Assembly: GCF_001439665.1 (NCBI RefSeq)
Contig: NZ_LMAK01000014.1
Coordinates: 124,001 to 188,000 of the forward strand
DNA: 64,000 bases
Reading direction: 5' to 3'
Source: Formosa algae
GTDB lineage: Bacteria > Bacteroidota > Bacteroidia > Flavobacteriales > Flavobacteriaceae
Of the stretch, positions 54,434-63,411 are shown piece after piece. The notes below the pieces were generated by a model that did no database searches, was not told the DNA's origin, and saw only the letters and a program-made list of their open reading frames with translations. Numbering within the stretch: position 1 is the stretch's first letter; every line of letters starts with the position of its first letter. A program made the translations under genes and the position numbers.

Positions 54434-55351
54434 ATGAAATCCATATTAAATCATCATAAGAAATTTAGAAAACTTACCACTTTGGTTGAGAATAGGACGA
54501 CGTATACAGCCGATTATGCCGAATTGAATATTTACGAAACCCATACGTATGCAGAGAAAGTGTCTTTAACATTTAATTTTCCCATTATTGCCAGTATGCT
54601 TACCGGAAAGAAAATTATGCATATTGATGGATTTGAAGCATTTGATTTTTATCCAGGAGAATCGTTTGTAATGCCAAAGCAAAAAGAAATGATAATAGAC
54701 TTTCCGTTAGCGACATTAGAAAATCCTACGCAATGTTTGGCCTTGGGTATAGATGCTTTTAAAATTAATGAAGTGGTCGAAAAATTCAATCAGCAAGTGG
54801 CCATTGAAAAAGAAAATTGTAATTGGACACTAGATGATACGGCGTCTCATTTAATAAACAATATAGATGTTAATCATTTAATTAAGCGCTTAACCTATAC
54901 CTTTATTAACAACAATAAATCTAAAGATGTGTTATTAGATTTAATGATTCAAGAATTAATAATACGCTTGTTGCAAACTAAAGCCAAGTCTTTAATTATT
55001 AACGATCCCAATCAGATTTTTAATGATACTAGAATGGGCACAGTTATTAAATACATAAAAAATAATTTAACAAATAAAGATATCACTGTAGATATACTTG
55101 CTAAAATAGCATATATGAGTACGTCTCATTTTCATAAACAATTTAAAAACACTCTAGGGATTTCTCCTATTGATTACATTAATTCTGAAAAGATTAAATT
55201 TTCTAAAAAGCTTATTAAAGAGTCTAAAGACTTTAGAATGTCTGACATTGCTTTTAAATCTGGTTTTAATAATACGAGTTATTTTAACAGACAATTTAAA
55301 AAGATGGAATTAATGACACCTCAGCAATTTAAAAAATCCATAAGTACTTAA
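54434..55351 (+). CDS. AraC-family regulator of the aldehyde dehydrogenase operon
   Basis: I choose the ATG at 54434 (305 aa, MKSILNHHKKFRK) over a TTG two codons upstream. Residues about 10-185 resemble the AraC-binding N-domain (YAELNIYETHTYAEKVSLTF, FYPGESFVMPKQKEMIIDFP). Residues about 205-305 are two helix-turn-helices (ITVDILAKIAYMSTSHFHKQ, RMSDIAFKSGFNNTSYFNRQ, MELMTPQQFKKS). It is divergent from the dehydrogenase. A GGTTTG stretch right before the ATG may be part of a -7 box, implying a very short leader. Confidence 0.9.
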   Translation: MKSILNHHKKFRKLTTLVENRTTYTADYAELNIYETHTYAEKVSLTFNFPIIASMLTGKKIMHIDGFEAFDFYPGESFVMPKQKEMIIDFPLATLENPTQCLALGIDAFKINEVVEKFNQQVAIEKENCNWTLDDTASHLINNIDVNHLIKRLTYTFINNNKSKDVLLDLMIQELIIRLLQTKAKSLIINDPNQIFNDTRMGTVIKYIKNNLTNKDITVDILAKIAYMSTSHFHKQFKNTLGISPIDYINSEKIKFSKKLIKESKDFRMSDIAFKSGFNNTSYFNRQFKKMELMTPQQFKKSIST

Positions 55352-55414
55352 ATATTGCAGGAACTCTAATAAATATGTGTTTTATTTGTTTTTTAATAAC
55401 AGTTACATATAATA

Positions 55415-55906
55415 ATGAACGAGTATTTTAAACGTATTCAAAATCTAGTTTATAACCAATTAAATTTGACTGTTTCAGAATTTAGTACAGATGTTGAAAG
55501 CAAGTCTTACAATGCTTGTCAATTTAAACTTAATGGTTTACATATTATAAGTAGGCATGCCAAAATAACTCCAAAAAAAATCGGACAATTTGTTACGTGT
55601 TGGACACGCGATAAAAATGGTATTACAGTACCGTTTAATGAAAGCGATACCATAGATTATTTTGTTGTTAGTGTGAGTTCAGGTGTGTATTTCGGACAAT
55701 TTGTGTTTCCTAAATCGGTTTTGATAACTCAAGGTATTTTATCTACAGAAGATAGAGACGGTAAACGCGCATTTAGAGTTTATCCAGAATGGGGTGTTCC
55801 ACAAAGTAAACAGGCAATACAAACACAGCAATGGCAATTAGAATATTTTTATCAGATTCACGATGATATATATCTGAAAAGTGCATCAAAATTATACACT
55901 ATATAA
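55415..55906 (+). CDS. MepB family protein
   Basis: This 163-aa soluble protein has the conserved stretches SKSYNACQFKLNGLHIISRH, KIGQFVTCWTRDKNGITVPF, FGQFVFPKSVLITQGILS and GKRAFRVYPEWGVP. The length is normal for the family. The namesake lies in the staphylococcal mepRAB operon, but no drug pump or MarR regulator is present here. Function unknown. It is 63 bp behind the AraC gene and followed by a strong hairpin. Confidence 0.85.
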   Translation: MNEYFKRIQNLVYNQLNLTVSEFSTDVESKSYNACQFKLNGLHIISRHAKITPKKIGQFVTCWTRDKNGITVPFNESDTIDYFVVSVSSGVYFGQFVFPKSVLITQGILSTEDRDGKRAFRVYPEWGVPQSKQAIQTQQWQLEYFYQIHDDIYLKSASKLYTI

Positions 55907-55936
55907 AGGCAGAATATACCTTTAAGTTCCGGTTAA

Positions 55937-55984
55937 AAAAAAAGCTATCAATTTACAATAGATGTAAATTGATAGCTTTTATAT
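55937..55984. terminator. Bidirectional terminator
   Basis: The stem AAAAGCTATCAATTTAC / GTAAATTGATAGCTTTT is perfect, with an 8-nt loop. A run of A on the left and T on the right lets it serve both the MepB gene and the convergent peptidase gene. Confidence 0.92.
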
Positions 55985-56013
55985 TGAACTATAATGGAGT
56001 ATTTATAATTGGA

Positions 56014-58827
56014 TTATTGTTCCATTAATTCGTAACCTTGATGTATGCCTTTTTCAATAGCAGGTACACCGCGTTCCATCCACATCGGTTTGGCTGCTCC
56101 TTTTAAGTAATAATCGAAAAATTGAGCCAATCTGATATTAAAATCTTTTCGGTTTTGAAATTGTAGTGGCCAGTGTGGTTCGCCGTTATAATTTAACAAC
56201 CATGACGGTTTTCCTAATCGGCGTAATCCTGTAAAGAATTCTATACCTTGGTACCATGGCACGTGTCCGTCTGCATCATTATGCATAATTAACACTGGAG
56301 TGTTCACTTTATCTAAGTAAAAAATAGGAGAATTTTCTATATAACGCATTGGGTATTCCCAAGGTGTACCTCCAATTCTACTTTGTGTGTGTTCGTATTG
56401 AAACTGTCTGCTTAATCCTGTTCCCCAACGAATTCCGCCATAGGCGCTAATCATATTTGGTACAGGAGCTCCAGATTCTACAGCTTTAAATAAATCGGTT
56501 TTAGTTACTAAATACGCGATTTGATAACCACCCCAACTATGACCTTGTAACCCAATATTATCTTTGTCTATAAAGCCTTTGGCAACCATGGCAGAGACAC
56601 CAGGCATTAAACAATTGTAAGCACTTTCTCCAGGGTATCCATCTTTGTATTCTATATCTGGATTAAAAATTACATATCCTCTACTAGCATAAAAGCTATA
56701 GTTTATAGTAGAGCGCCCATATGCAGGAGCTTTATGACGATATAATCCATCTGAACTTTTTTCATAAAAATTCACAATCATGGGGTACTTTTTATTTGGA
56801 TCAAAATCTTCTGGTTTAATCAGCATACCAGTTAAAGGAATACCGTCTAGAGAGGTCCAAGTCACTAATTCAGCCGTTCCCCAATTGTAATCTTTTTGTT
56901 GTGGATTTGCATCACTAATTTTGATTTGCTTTTTAAACGTTAAATTAGAATATCTAATATCTGGAAATTCTGTAAAGGATTCTCTAGAGAAAATAACATC
57001 TGTATTATCTAGCGCTTTTATAGGTCTTGAATATCTGTAAGGCCCTTCTAATAATTGTTCTCCTTTCTTACGTTTAGCATTGTAAGTATAATATCCAGAA
57101 TATTTATTGTCTTCGTTAAAAGTTGAAAACAACCAAGGTGTATTTACATCTAAAAAGCGCTCTTCATCATCTAACTCAACATATCTATATTGTGTTTTAG
57201 TAGCTTTTCCCGATGTCAATTTAGTCATATCTCCAGTATCTGGATTAATAGACCACACGTCGTATCTGTCGTAAACCAATAATGCACTGTCATCTGCTGT
57301 CCAACCTGCAGCACCGTAAGATCTTGGATAATTAGGCGTGTCGTTAAGTTCGTTATAAAATATTTTACCTTTAGTTAAATCCAGTTGTTTGCCTGTGCTA
57401 AGATTGTAGCTCACCCATGTGCTGTCTACTAAATTATAACCATAGGCATATTTTGCTTTCGGACTCAAACGGATACCGCCTGCAAAGTTTGTTATAATCG
57501 GTTTTGTTTCTCCTGTGTTTACATCTACAAGCGCATAATCTGATGCTCTTAAAGCGGTCCATTGGCGTGATAAGTCGTAAGGTTCAGACGTGCTCACTAA
57601 AACCTGATTGGCATTTCCTTCATCTCCAATTGAGGCATTTGGATATGTAGTAGTTGCTAATTGAACGATTTTTTTAGTATCCAGATGCAATACGGTTTCA
57701 TAAGATTTCTTTTGATCGCGTTTTACATTCATTTCTTGTACGGTGTATAATTCAGGTTCGTTGTATGTCCATACTTCAACATTTACAATTTCTTCATCAA
57801 TTAAGGTCGTATCTTTTAGAATAGAAGGTGTTGCTAATCCAAAATAGAGTTTAGATTCATTTTTAGAAAAATGGATTCTTCCGTCTGAAGACACACGGTA
57901 GCCTTTAGGCGCCGTTGTATTATTTAAGATTTGAGATGCTTTAGATTCTCCAGCAGACCAAACGTATAATTTGTTAGGACGTTCCTGTACTTTAGTCGAA
58001 TCTAAATCTGCAATAAATCCAAGTTTATCACCAGAATCACTAAAACGTAATTGGTAATATTTTACCTGATCATGCCCTTCGAAAACCTGAGTATTTTCAT
58101 TGTTTTCCAAATTCATAACAAAAGCTCCTGCAGCAAGTTTGTCGGCATCTCCTGTAGTTGTATATGCAAATCGTTGGCCTTCTTTTGCAAACGTATAGTT
58201 AGTCACATATTTTATAGTGTCTTCTTGTTGCGTCTTTAAATTTCTAAGCACTAAATGGTAACCATTGTCTTTACTCACTTTTTTAGGCCCTTTTTTCTTT
58301 TTTCCTTTAGCTAAAGTGTCTTTTACTTTATCATTAGAAAGGGTGTCTTTGCTTTTCTTTTTGTCTTTTTTTACTTCATCTAACATATAAGCCACATAAC
58401 CAGACCATTTTTCTGGTACTTTATAAGACTTAATGTTTGCAATTTTATTTATGGTTTTAGATTCTAAATTATATATTGCTAAAGTGTCTTTAGGTAAGTC
58501 ATTTTTCTTAACTTTTTTACGTTTTAGTGCTGTAATACTGTCTTTCCAAGCATTAATGGTAAATAAAGCATATTTAGAATCGGTTGTAAATGTTCCGTTT
58601 TTAGCACGATCATGCTCAAAGATTAGTTTAGCTTTAGCATCTTTAATTTTTAAGTAAAGATCTTCTTCACCTTCATTTAAAGTATACATTACATAATCAC
58701 CATTTGGCGAAATAGTTTCGTCATCAATGGTTCTCCAAAGTCCGATATCGGATTGTTCTAGAGATTTTTTTTGGGAGTAGCTAAAGATGCTACAACAGAG
58801 TAATAGAGTAGAGATTACAAATTTCAT
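56014..58827 (-). CDS. Exported S9-family prolyl oligopeptidase-like peptidase
   Basis: This is a 937-aa protein with signal peptide MKFVISTLLLCCSIFSYSQ. Residues about 25-620 form a beta-propeller, with a lysine-rich low-complexity insert around 150-180 (KKDKKKSKDT, AKGKKKKGPKK). The C-terminal alpha/beta-hydrolase has the triad Ser764 (GHSWGGYQ), Asp853 (NDADGHVPW) and His885 (GEPHWPL). It would cleave peptides or possibly acyl esters in the periplasm or outside. It is monocistronic and divergent from the PL8 lyase. The lysine-rich insert is uncommon in the family. Confidence 0.9.
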   Translation of the reverse strand: MKFVISTLLLCCSIFSYSQKKSLEQSDIGLWRTIDDETISPNGDYVMYTLNEGEEDLYLKIKDAKAKLIFEHDRAKNGTFTTDSKYALFTINAWKDSITALKRKKVKKNDLPKDTLAIYNLESKTINKIANIKSYKVPEKWSGYVAYMLDEVKKDKKKSKDTLSNDKVKDTLAKGKKKKGPKKVSKDNGYHLVLRNLKTQQEDTIKYVTNYTFAKEGQRFAYTTTGDADKLAAGAFVMNLENNENTQVFEGHDQVKYYQLRFSDSGDKLGFIADLDSTKVQERPNKLYVWSAGESKASQILNNTTAPKGYRVSSDGRIHFSKNESKLYFGLATPSILKDTTLIDEEIVNVEVWTYNEPELYTVQEMNVKRDQKKSYETVLHLDTKKIVQLATTTYPNASIGDEGNANQVLVSTSEPYDLSRQWTALRASDYALVDVNTGETKPIITNFAGGIRLSPKAKYAYGYNLVDSTWVSYNLSTGKQLDLTKGKIFYNELNDTPNYPRSYGAAGWTADDSALLVYDRYDVWSINPDTGDMTKLTSGKATKTQYRYVELDDEERFLDVNTPWLFSTFNEDNKYSGYYTYNAKRKKGEQLLEGPYRYSRPIKALDNTDVIFSRESFTEFPDIRYSNLTFKKQIKISDANPQQKDYNWGTAELVTWTSLDGIPLTGMLIKPEDFDPNKKYPMIVNFYEKSSDGLYRHKAPAYGRSTINYSFYASRGYVIFNPDIEYKDGYPGESAYNCLMPGVSAMVAKGFIDKDNIGLQGHSWGGYQIAYLVTKTDLFKAVESGAPVPNMISAYGGIRWGTGLSRQFQYEHTQSRIGGTPWEYPMRYIENSPIFYLDKVNTPVLIMHNDADGHVPWYQGIEFFTGLRRLGKPSWLLNYNGEPHWPLQFQNRKDFNIRLAQFFDYYLKGAAKPMWMERGVPAIEKGIHQGYELMEQ

Positions 58828-59035
58828 TTAGTCATTTTTTTTTAAATATAATATAAATCAAAATAATATTCTGTTTTTAGGCTATATCCGACTCAAATTA
58901 ACATTTATGATAAAAATACCCAGTCAAAATTGAATATTTGCATACCTTTTTGTGTTGTGTTTATGATTTTGTAAATGGCTATAATTTCTTAAATTTATAG
59001 ATGTTGCTCGATATGAGTTGAAACTCTAATTACTT

Positions 59036-61096
59036 ATGAAAAAAAATTGGCTAATATTAGGTATACTTTGTATGCTTTTACCTTTACAATTCTTAGGACA
59101 AACAGCGCAATTAAAAACGAACTTCAGACAATTTTATAACTTAGAAGCTATAGATACGCTTGAAGTAAAATCGTTATTACAAAGTTTATCAAATGATGGT
59201 TCTTGGGCCGATATTGATTATACCATGACTAGGAGAAGTAATTGGATGCCGATTAATCATTTAAAACGATTAAAAATGTTAGCCATAGCTTACAATAAAA
59301 CTAGTGGTAAATATTATCAAGATAACGCAGTATCTGACGCCATCTTAAATGGTCTCAATTATTGGTGTAATCATAAGTTTCGGAGCGAAAATTGGTGGCA
59401 ACAACAAATAGGTATTCCGCAAAATTTAGGATCTATTTTACTATTAGGCGAAACTTTTATACCAGAACAGACCATGCAGAAGGCTTTAAAACTTATGGAT
59501 GCTAGTGAAATTGGGAAAACGGGGCAGAATAAAATTTGGTTGAGTGGTAATGTTTTTATGAGGGAATTATTAAGAGATCACGAAGCGGATTACATCACTG
59601 CTGCCTCGACTATACGTCAGATTTTAGTCCAATCTAAAGGAGACGAAGAAGGTTTACAGCCAGACTTTTCATTTCATCAACACGGTCCGCAACCTCAATT
59701 TGGAAATTATGGATTGCACTTTGCAGAAGATATGGTCATGTGGATGTTTATCTTCAATGGAACAACCTTGTCTTTTCCAGAATATAAAGTCGATTTAATG
59801 CGTAACTTTTTATTCAAAGGCCAGCAAAAAGTAGTGTATCACGGTAAATATGATATTTTGGCTAGTGGCAGACAATTGTTTCCGGAGTATGTAGATGGGA
59901 AAATTTATCGCGGAGCAAAAACCAAGTATGCGACGTTTGATAAAGTGAAAAATCAGTTTAATGCTTTTGATACTCATGTTAATCCCGATCAAGCTGCTGA
60001 AGGGTATACACATTTTCAAAATTCAGATTATTCGGTATATAGAACAGCTCAGTTTTTTTCGCCTGTACGGATGTCGTCTGCACGCATCATTGGTGCCGAA
60101 GCAGGGAATGGTGAAAATTTACAGGCGTATTATTTAGGAGATGGCACAAATCTGATCTATAGACGGGGAGATGAATATTATGAAATATATCCGGTTTGGG
60201 ATTGGAAAAAATTACCAGGAACAACAGTAGTGCAAGACACCGTGAAATTACCTGTATTAGGTTGGGAAGGCTATAGGAATAATTCAGATTTTTCAGGAGG
60301 TTTGGCTGTTGAAAATATGGGAATAACAGCTTTTAAATATCGAAGAGATGGTGTGGCAGCAAATAAATCGTATGTGTTTAGAAACAATACGGTATATGCT
60401 TTAGGTTCTGGAATAACAAGTGCAAGAACAGATGAAGTAGTTACTTCTATAAATCAATCTCGATTACATGGACAAGTAATAGTAGATAGCACAGAAAAAG
60501 GTGTTACTAAAATTTGGCACGATAGCATAGCTTACTTGAGTTTAGACCATAAGGTATTACATTATACACAAGGACAAGTTCTTGGAAGTTGGCATAAAAT
60601 ACTGTCTTGGATGCCAGATATCGAAGTTAAAGATTCTATTTTTTATGCAGGTATTACTCATGGGGCTGAGCCTAAATCAGATCATTATGCTTATGTAAGT
60701 ATGGTTGATGTTTCTGCTTCAGATATGGCTCAGACTCAAATTAAAGATTTAGCTCGTATCGTTATGCAGACAGATGCCGCACATGTTTTGGCGTTTAATA
60801 ATGGTGAATTGATAACAATAAGTGCATTCGAACCATGTACAATTTCTTTAGACGCTACACAAGATCTTGTTTTTAATACGGCATGCTTAGCAACATTTAG
60901 CAAGCAAAATAAAGGTTGGTTGGTACATATATCAGATCCGACACAGACTTTGACAGAGGTTGTATTTACCATTTCAGGAGCATACACAAGCTCTAGTCAA
61001 AACACTTCTACAAAACAATCCAAAACAACAGTTCGTGTTACACTTCCTCAGGGTATGGAGATAGGAACAACAGTAGGTTTTAGTCTTGAAAAATAA
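59036..61096 (+). CDS. Polysaccharide lyase family 8 (hyaluronate/chondroitin/xanthan lyase type)
   Basis: This 686-aa protein has a signal peptide ending near QFLGQ. The alpha/alpha-toroid carries ENWWQQQIGIP (118-128) and the likely catalytic set Asn165 (TGQN), His216 and Tyr225 (PDFSFHQHGPQPQFGNYG). The central beta-sandwich (KVVYHGKYDILASGR onward) and a small C-terminal beta domain complete the family fold. It cleaves uronic-acid-containing chains by beta-elimination. No SusCD, sulfatase or other CAZyme is adjacent, so the substrate (glycosaminoglycan-like or xanthan-like) cannot be narrowed. No type IX tail is seen. Confidence 0.9.
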   Translation: MKKNWLILGILCMLLPLQFLGQTAQLKTNFRQFYNLEAIDTLEVKSLLQSLSNDGSWADIDYTMTRRSNWMPINHLKRLKMLAIAYNKTSGKYYQDNAVSDAILNGLNYWCNHKFRSENWWQQQIGIPQNLGSILLLGETFIPEQTMQKALKLMDASEIGKTGQNKIWLSGNVFMRELLRDHEADYITAASTIRQILVQSKGDEEGLQPDFSFHQHGPQPQFGNYGLHFAEDMVMWMFIFNGTTLSFPEYKVDLMRNFLFKGQQKVVYHGKYDILASGRQLFPEYVDGKIYRGAKTKYATFDKVKNQFNAFDTHVNPDQAAEGYTHFQNSDYSVYRTAQFFSPVRMSSARIIGAEAGNGENLQAYYLGDGTNLIYRRGDEYYEIYPVWDWKKLPGTTVVQDTVKLPVLGWEGYRNNSDFSGGLAVENMGITAFKYRRDGVAANKSYVFRNNTVYALGSGITSARTDEVVTSINQSRLHGQVIVDSTEKGVTKIWHDSIAYLSLDHKVLHYTQGQVLGSWHKILSWMPDIEVKDSIFYAGITHGAEPKSDHYAYVSMVDVSASDMAQTQIKDLARIVMQTDAAHVLAFNNGELITISAFEPCTISLDATQDLVFNTACLATFSKQNKGWLVHISDPTQTLTEVVFTISGAYTSSSQNTSTKQSKTTVRVTLPQGMEIGTTVGFSLEK

Positions 61097-61102
61097 AAAA
61101 TA

Positions 61103-61141
61103 ATTGTTTATCGATAATTAAAATATTGTTTATCGATAATT
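61103..61141. promoter_or_regulatory. Twin palindromic operator (TTATCGATAA x2)
   Basis: ATTGTTTATCGATAATT occurs at 61103-61119 and again, identical, at 61125-61141, a period of 22 bp. Each copy contains the perfect 10-bp palindrome TTATCGATAA. The pair sits 36 bp upstream of the DUF2975 gene, whose downstream partner is an XRE regulator, which suggests autoregulation. The second copy runs into TTTTTTG, so a terminator role for the lyase gene is also possible. Confidence 0.68.
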
Positions 61142-61176
61142 TTTTGTTTAGTTTTAACAGGTAAATAATTATCTAT

Positions 61177-61674
61177 ATGACTAAGACAATTGTATTTAAA
61201 ACTTTAGTGGATTTTCTTTATATGCTACATGTATTAGGTTTAATCAGTATTTTATTCACGGTTCCTTTAGGGATTATCAACATTAATCAAGCAGATCTTA
61301 GTGTTTCAGATTGGACAATTTGGCATTGGAGTATCGTGGTGTTAACTTTTATAACATATACCGTATTTTTAAGAGGACTATATTTTCTTAGAAAAACGGC
61401 TAGATTTTTGTTATCCAATAAGTACTTTTCAAATCATATCATCGACAATTTGAAGCAGTCGGGATATCATTTTTTATACACAGGTTTACTTTCCGTAGGT
61501 GTTATTCTTATTGTATTTGTAAGTAAATTATATCAGGGTACATTTGAATTAATTTTTGATGACAACTTATTAATTCCGCTATTTATATCTATTATTGGAT
61601 TGTTTTTTATCATTCAAAGCCATTCTTTACTTTTGGCTAAAGATTTTAAAGAAGAGAATGAATTAACTATTTAA
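61177..61674 (+). CDS. DUF2975 membrane protein
   Basis: This 165-aa protein has four transmembrane segments (about 10-30, 48-66, 95-118 and 130-152). The layout and the neighbouring small XRE gene, 3 bp downstream, match DUF2975-XRE (YoaS/YozG-type) pairs. In such pairs the membrane protein may control the regulator's access to DNA, though no function is proven. It sits behind the twin TTATCGATAA sites. Confidence 0.8.
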   Translation: MTKTIVFKTLVDFLYMLHVLGLISILFTVPLGIININQADLSVSDWTIWHWSIVVLTFITYTVFLRGLYFLRKTARFLLSNKYFSNHIIDNLKQSGYHFLYTGLLSVGVILIVFVSKLYQGTFELIFDDNLLIPLFISIIGLFFIIQSHSLLLAKDFKEENELTI

Positions 61675-61677
61675 ATT

Positions 61678-61896
61678 ATGGCTATAATAGTAAATCTAGA
61701 TGTTATGTTAGCCAAACGCAAACTAAAAAGTAAAGATTTGGCAGAACGCATTGGTATTACCACGGCGAATATTTCTATTTTAAGATCAGGAAAAGCTAAA
61801 GCCATTCGGTTTTCAACATTAGAGGCCATATGTAAAGCACTCGATTGTCAGCCAGCAGATATACTCGAGTATTCGGAATCTGATATTAACGATTAA
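61678..61896 (+). CDS. XRE-family regulator (YozG-like)
   Basis: This 72-aa protein is almost entirely a Cro/CI helix-turn-helix (LDVMLAKRKLKSKDLAERIG, TTANISILRSGKAKAIRFST, LEAICKALDCQPADILEY). It has no ligand or dimerisation domain. It is 3 bp behind DUF2975, and the two TTATCGATAA palindromes upstream of the pair are its likely operators. The following monooxygenase gene is in the same reading frame, separated from this gene's TAA by only four codons. Confidence 0.92.
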   Translation: MAIIVNLDVMLAKRKLKSKDLAERIGITTANISILRSGKAKAIRFSTLEAICKALDCQPADILEYSESDIND

Positions 61897-61908
61897 AAGA
61901 AGCACAAT

Positions 61909-63360
61909 TTGAAAGACGCTCAAGAAACAAGTCATAGTTGGACCAAATGTAGCGCATGCCAAGGCCAAGGAAAAAAACGACGCAAACTAAATAAAAAAGC
62001 AAGACAACACTATCAGAATGCTTGCTTACATTTTGAACGTACAAAAAAAGGAACAGCTCCGGTAAAACCTAAAGGTAATTTATATACTTGCCCGGTTTGT
62101 TCAGGTTCGGGTATTGTAGCATCAGACCATGTGCTTTTGGCAGATACTGCACGCTATCCGCATATAGCTATTATTGGTGGAGGCATAGGAGGTATGGCAT
62201 TGGCTGTCGCTTGTCTGCATCGGGGTATTCCGTTTACACTTTTTGAGCGGGATTCAAGTTTTAATGCCAGATCTCAAGGGTACGGACTTACATTACAACA
62301 AGCAAGTAAAGCCATGTCTGGTTTTGGTATTTCTAAATTAAAAGCAGGTATCGTTTCTACTAAGCATATAGTACATACTACAGACGGAACGATAATAGGG
62401 GAATGGGGCATGAGAAAGTGGCTAGAAACTAAAACGCAAGACACTTCCAAACGCACTAATGTACATATTGCACGGCAAGCTTTAAGACAGGAACTTATGG
62501 AACAGCTTCGCGGAGACGCTGTCGTAGAATGGAATTATCAATTAATTGATATAAAAGAGACGACAAACCATGAAGTAGATTTAAGTTTTATGGTTAATGG
62601 CGCTATAAAACACATTCAGACAAATCTAGTTGTTGGAGCAGATGGCATAAGAAGTACAGTTCGGAAATTAATTATTAAAGAACACATTACACCTTTGCGT
62701 TATTTAAATTGTATAGTTATTCTTGGCATTTGCCCATTATCTGAATTAGAAGATATAGAAAGTCCGTTGTTAGATGCTGCTACGGTATTTCAAACCGCTA
62801 ATGGGAACGAACGTATTTACGTTATGCCATTTTCTAAAGACACTGTGATGTGGCAACTTAGTTTCCCTATGAATGAAAAGGAAGCTATAGCCTTAAGTGC
62901 TCAAGGTAAAACCGCTTTAAAACAAGAAGCTTCTAAACGTACACTTTGGCATACTCCAATTCCGGAAATTATTGCAGCCACATCAGAAGCCGACATATCT
63001 GGTTATCCTGTGTATGACAGAGCGTTGTTAACGGCAGACCTCATGAAAAACCATAAACAGATGACTTTGATAGGCGATGCTGCACATCCCATGAGTCCGT
63101 TTAAAGGGCAAGGTGCCAATCAGGCTTTATTAGATGCTTTGTCTTTAGCACGTGGTATTACTAAAGGTTGTAAGGCAACAGAGTCATGGAAGTTACACGG
63201 ATTAAGAGCAAATGTGTTAACAGCATTCGAGTCTGAAATGTTAAGACGAAGTGCTACTAAAGTTAAAGATTCTGCTGCGGCAGCAACCTTTTTACATTCA
63301 GAGGTGGTATTAGATACTAGTGATGCTCCTAGAGGAAGCCGATTAAAATCAGATTTATAA
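61909..63360 (+). CDS. FAD-dependent monooxygenase with N-terminal DnaJ-like double CxxCxGxG
   Basis: The gene opens with TTG at 61909, as no ATG occurs before residue 96; 483 aa. Residues 14-21 (CSACQGQG) and 61-68 (CPVCSGSG) are two DnaJ-type zinc-binding knuckles spaced by a basic helix. From residue 83 a class A flavin monooxygenase follows: HIAIIGGGIGGMALAVACLH, a GAD motif in LVVGADGIRSTVRKL, and LIGDAAHPMSPFKGQGANQA. It would hydroxylate a small aromatic or similar compound using NAD(P)H. The zinc module in front is unusual and its purpose unclear. The gene is 12 bp after the XRE gene and probably co-transcribed. Confidence 0.85.
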   Translation: MKDAQETSHSWTKCSACQGQGKKRRKLNKKARQHYQNACLHFERTKKGTAPVKPKGNLYTCPVCSGSGIVASDHVLLADTARYPHIAIIGGGIGGMALAVACLHRGIPFTLFERDSSFNARSQGYGLTLQQASKAMSGFGISKLKAGIVSTKHIVHTTDGTIIGEWGMRKWLETKTQDTSKRTNVHIARQALRQELMEQLRGDAVVEWNYQLIDIKETTNHEVDLSFMVNGAIKHIQTNLVVGADGIRSTVRKLIIKEHITPLRYLNCIVILGICPLSELEDIESPLLDAATVFQTANGNERIYVMPFSKDTVMWQLSFPMNEKEAIALSAQGKTALKQEASKRTLWHTPIPEIIAATSEADISGYPVYDRALLTADLMKNHKQMTLIGDAAHPMSPFKGQGANQALLDALSLARGITKGCKATESWKLHGLRANVLTAFESEMLRRSATKVKDSAAAATFLHSEVVLDTSDAPRGSRLKSDL

Positions 63361-63411
63361 AACCATTAAATTTTTTTAATCTCAATTCAATATATAATAT
63401 GATTCAAAATA

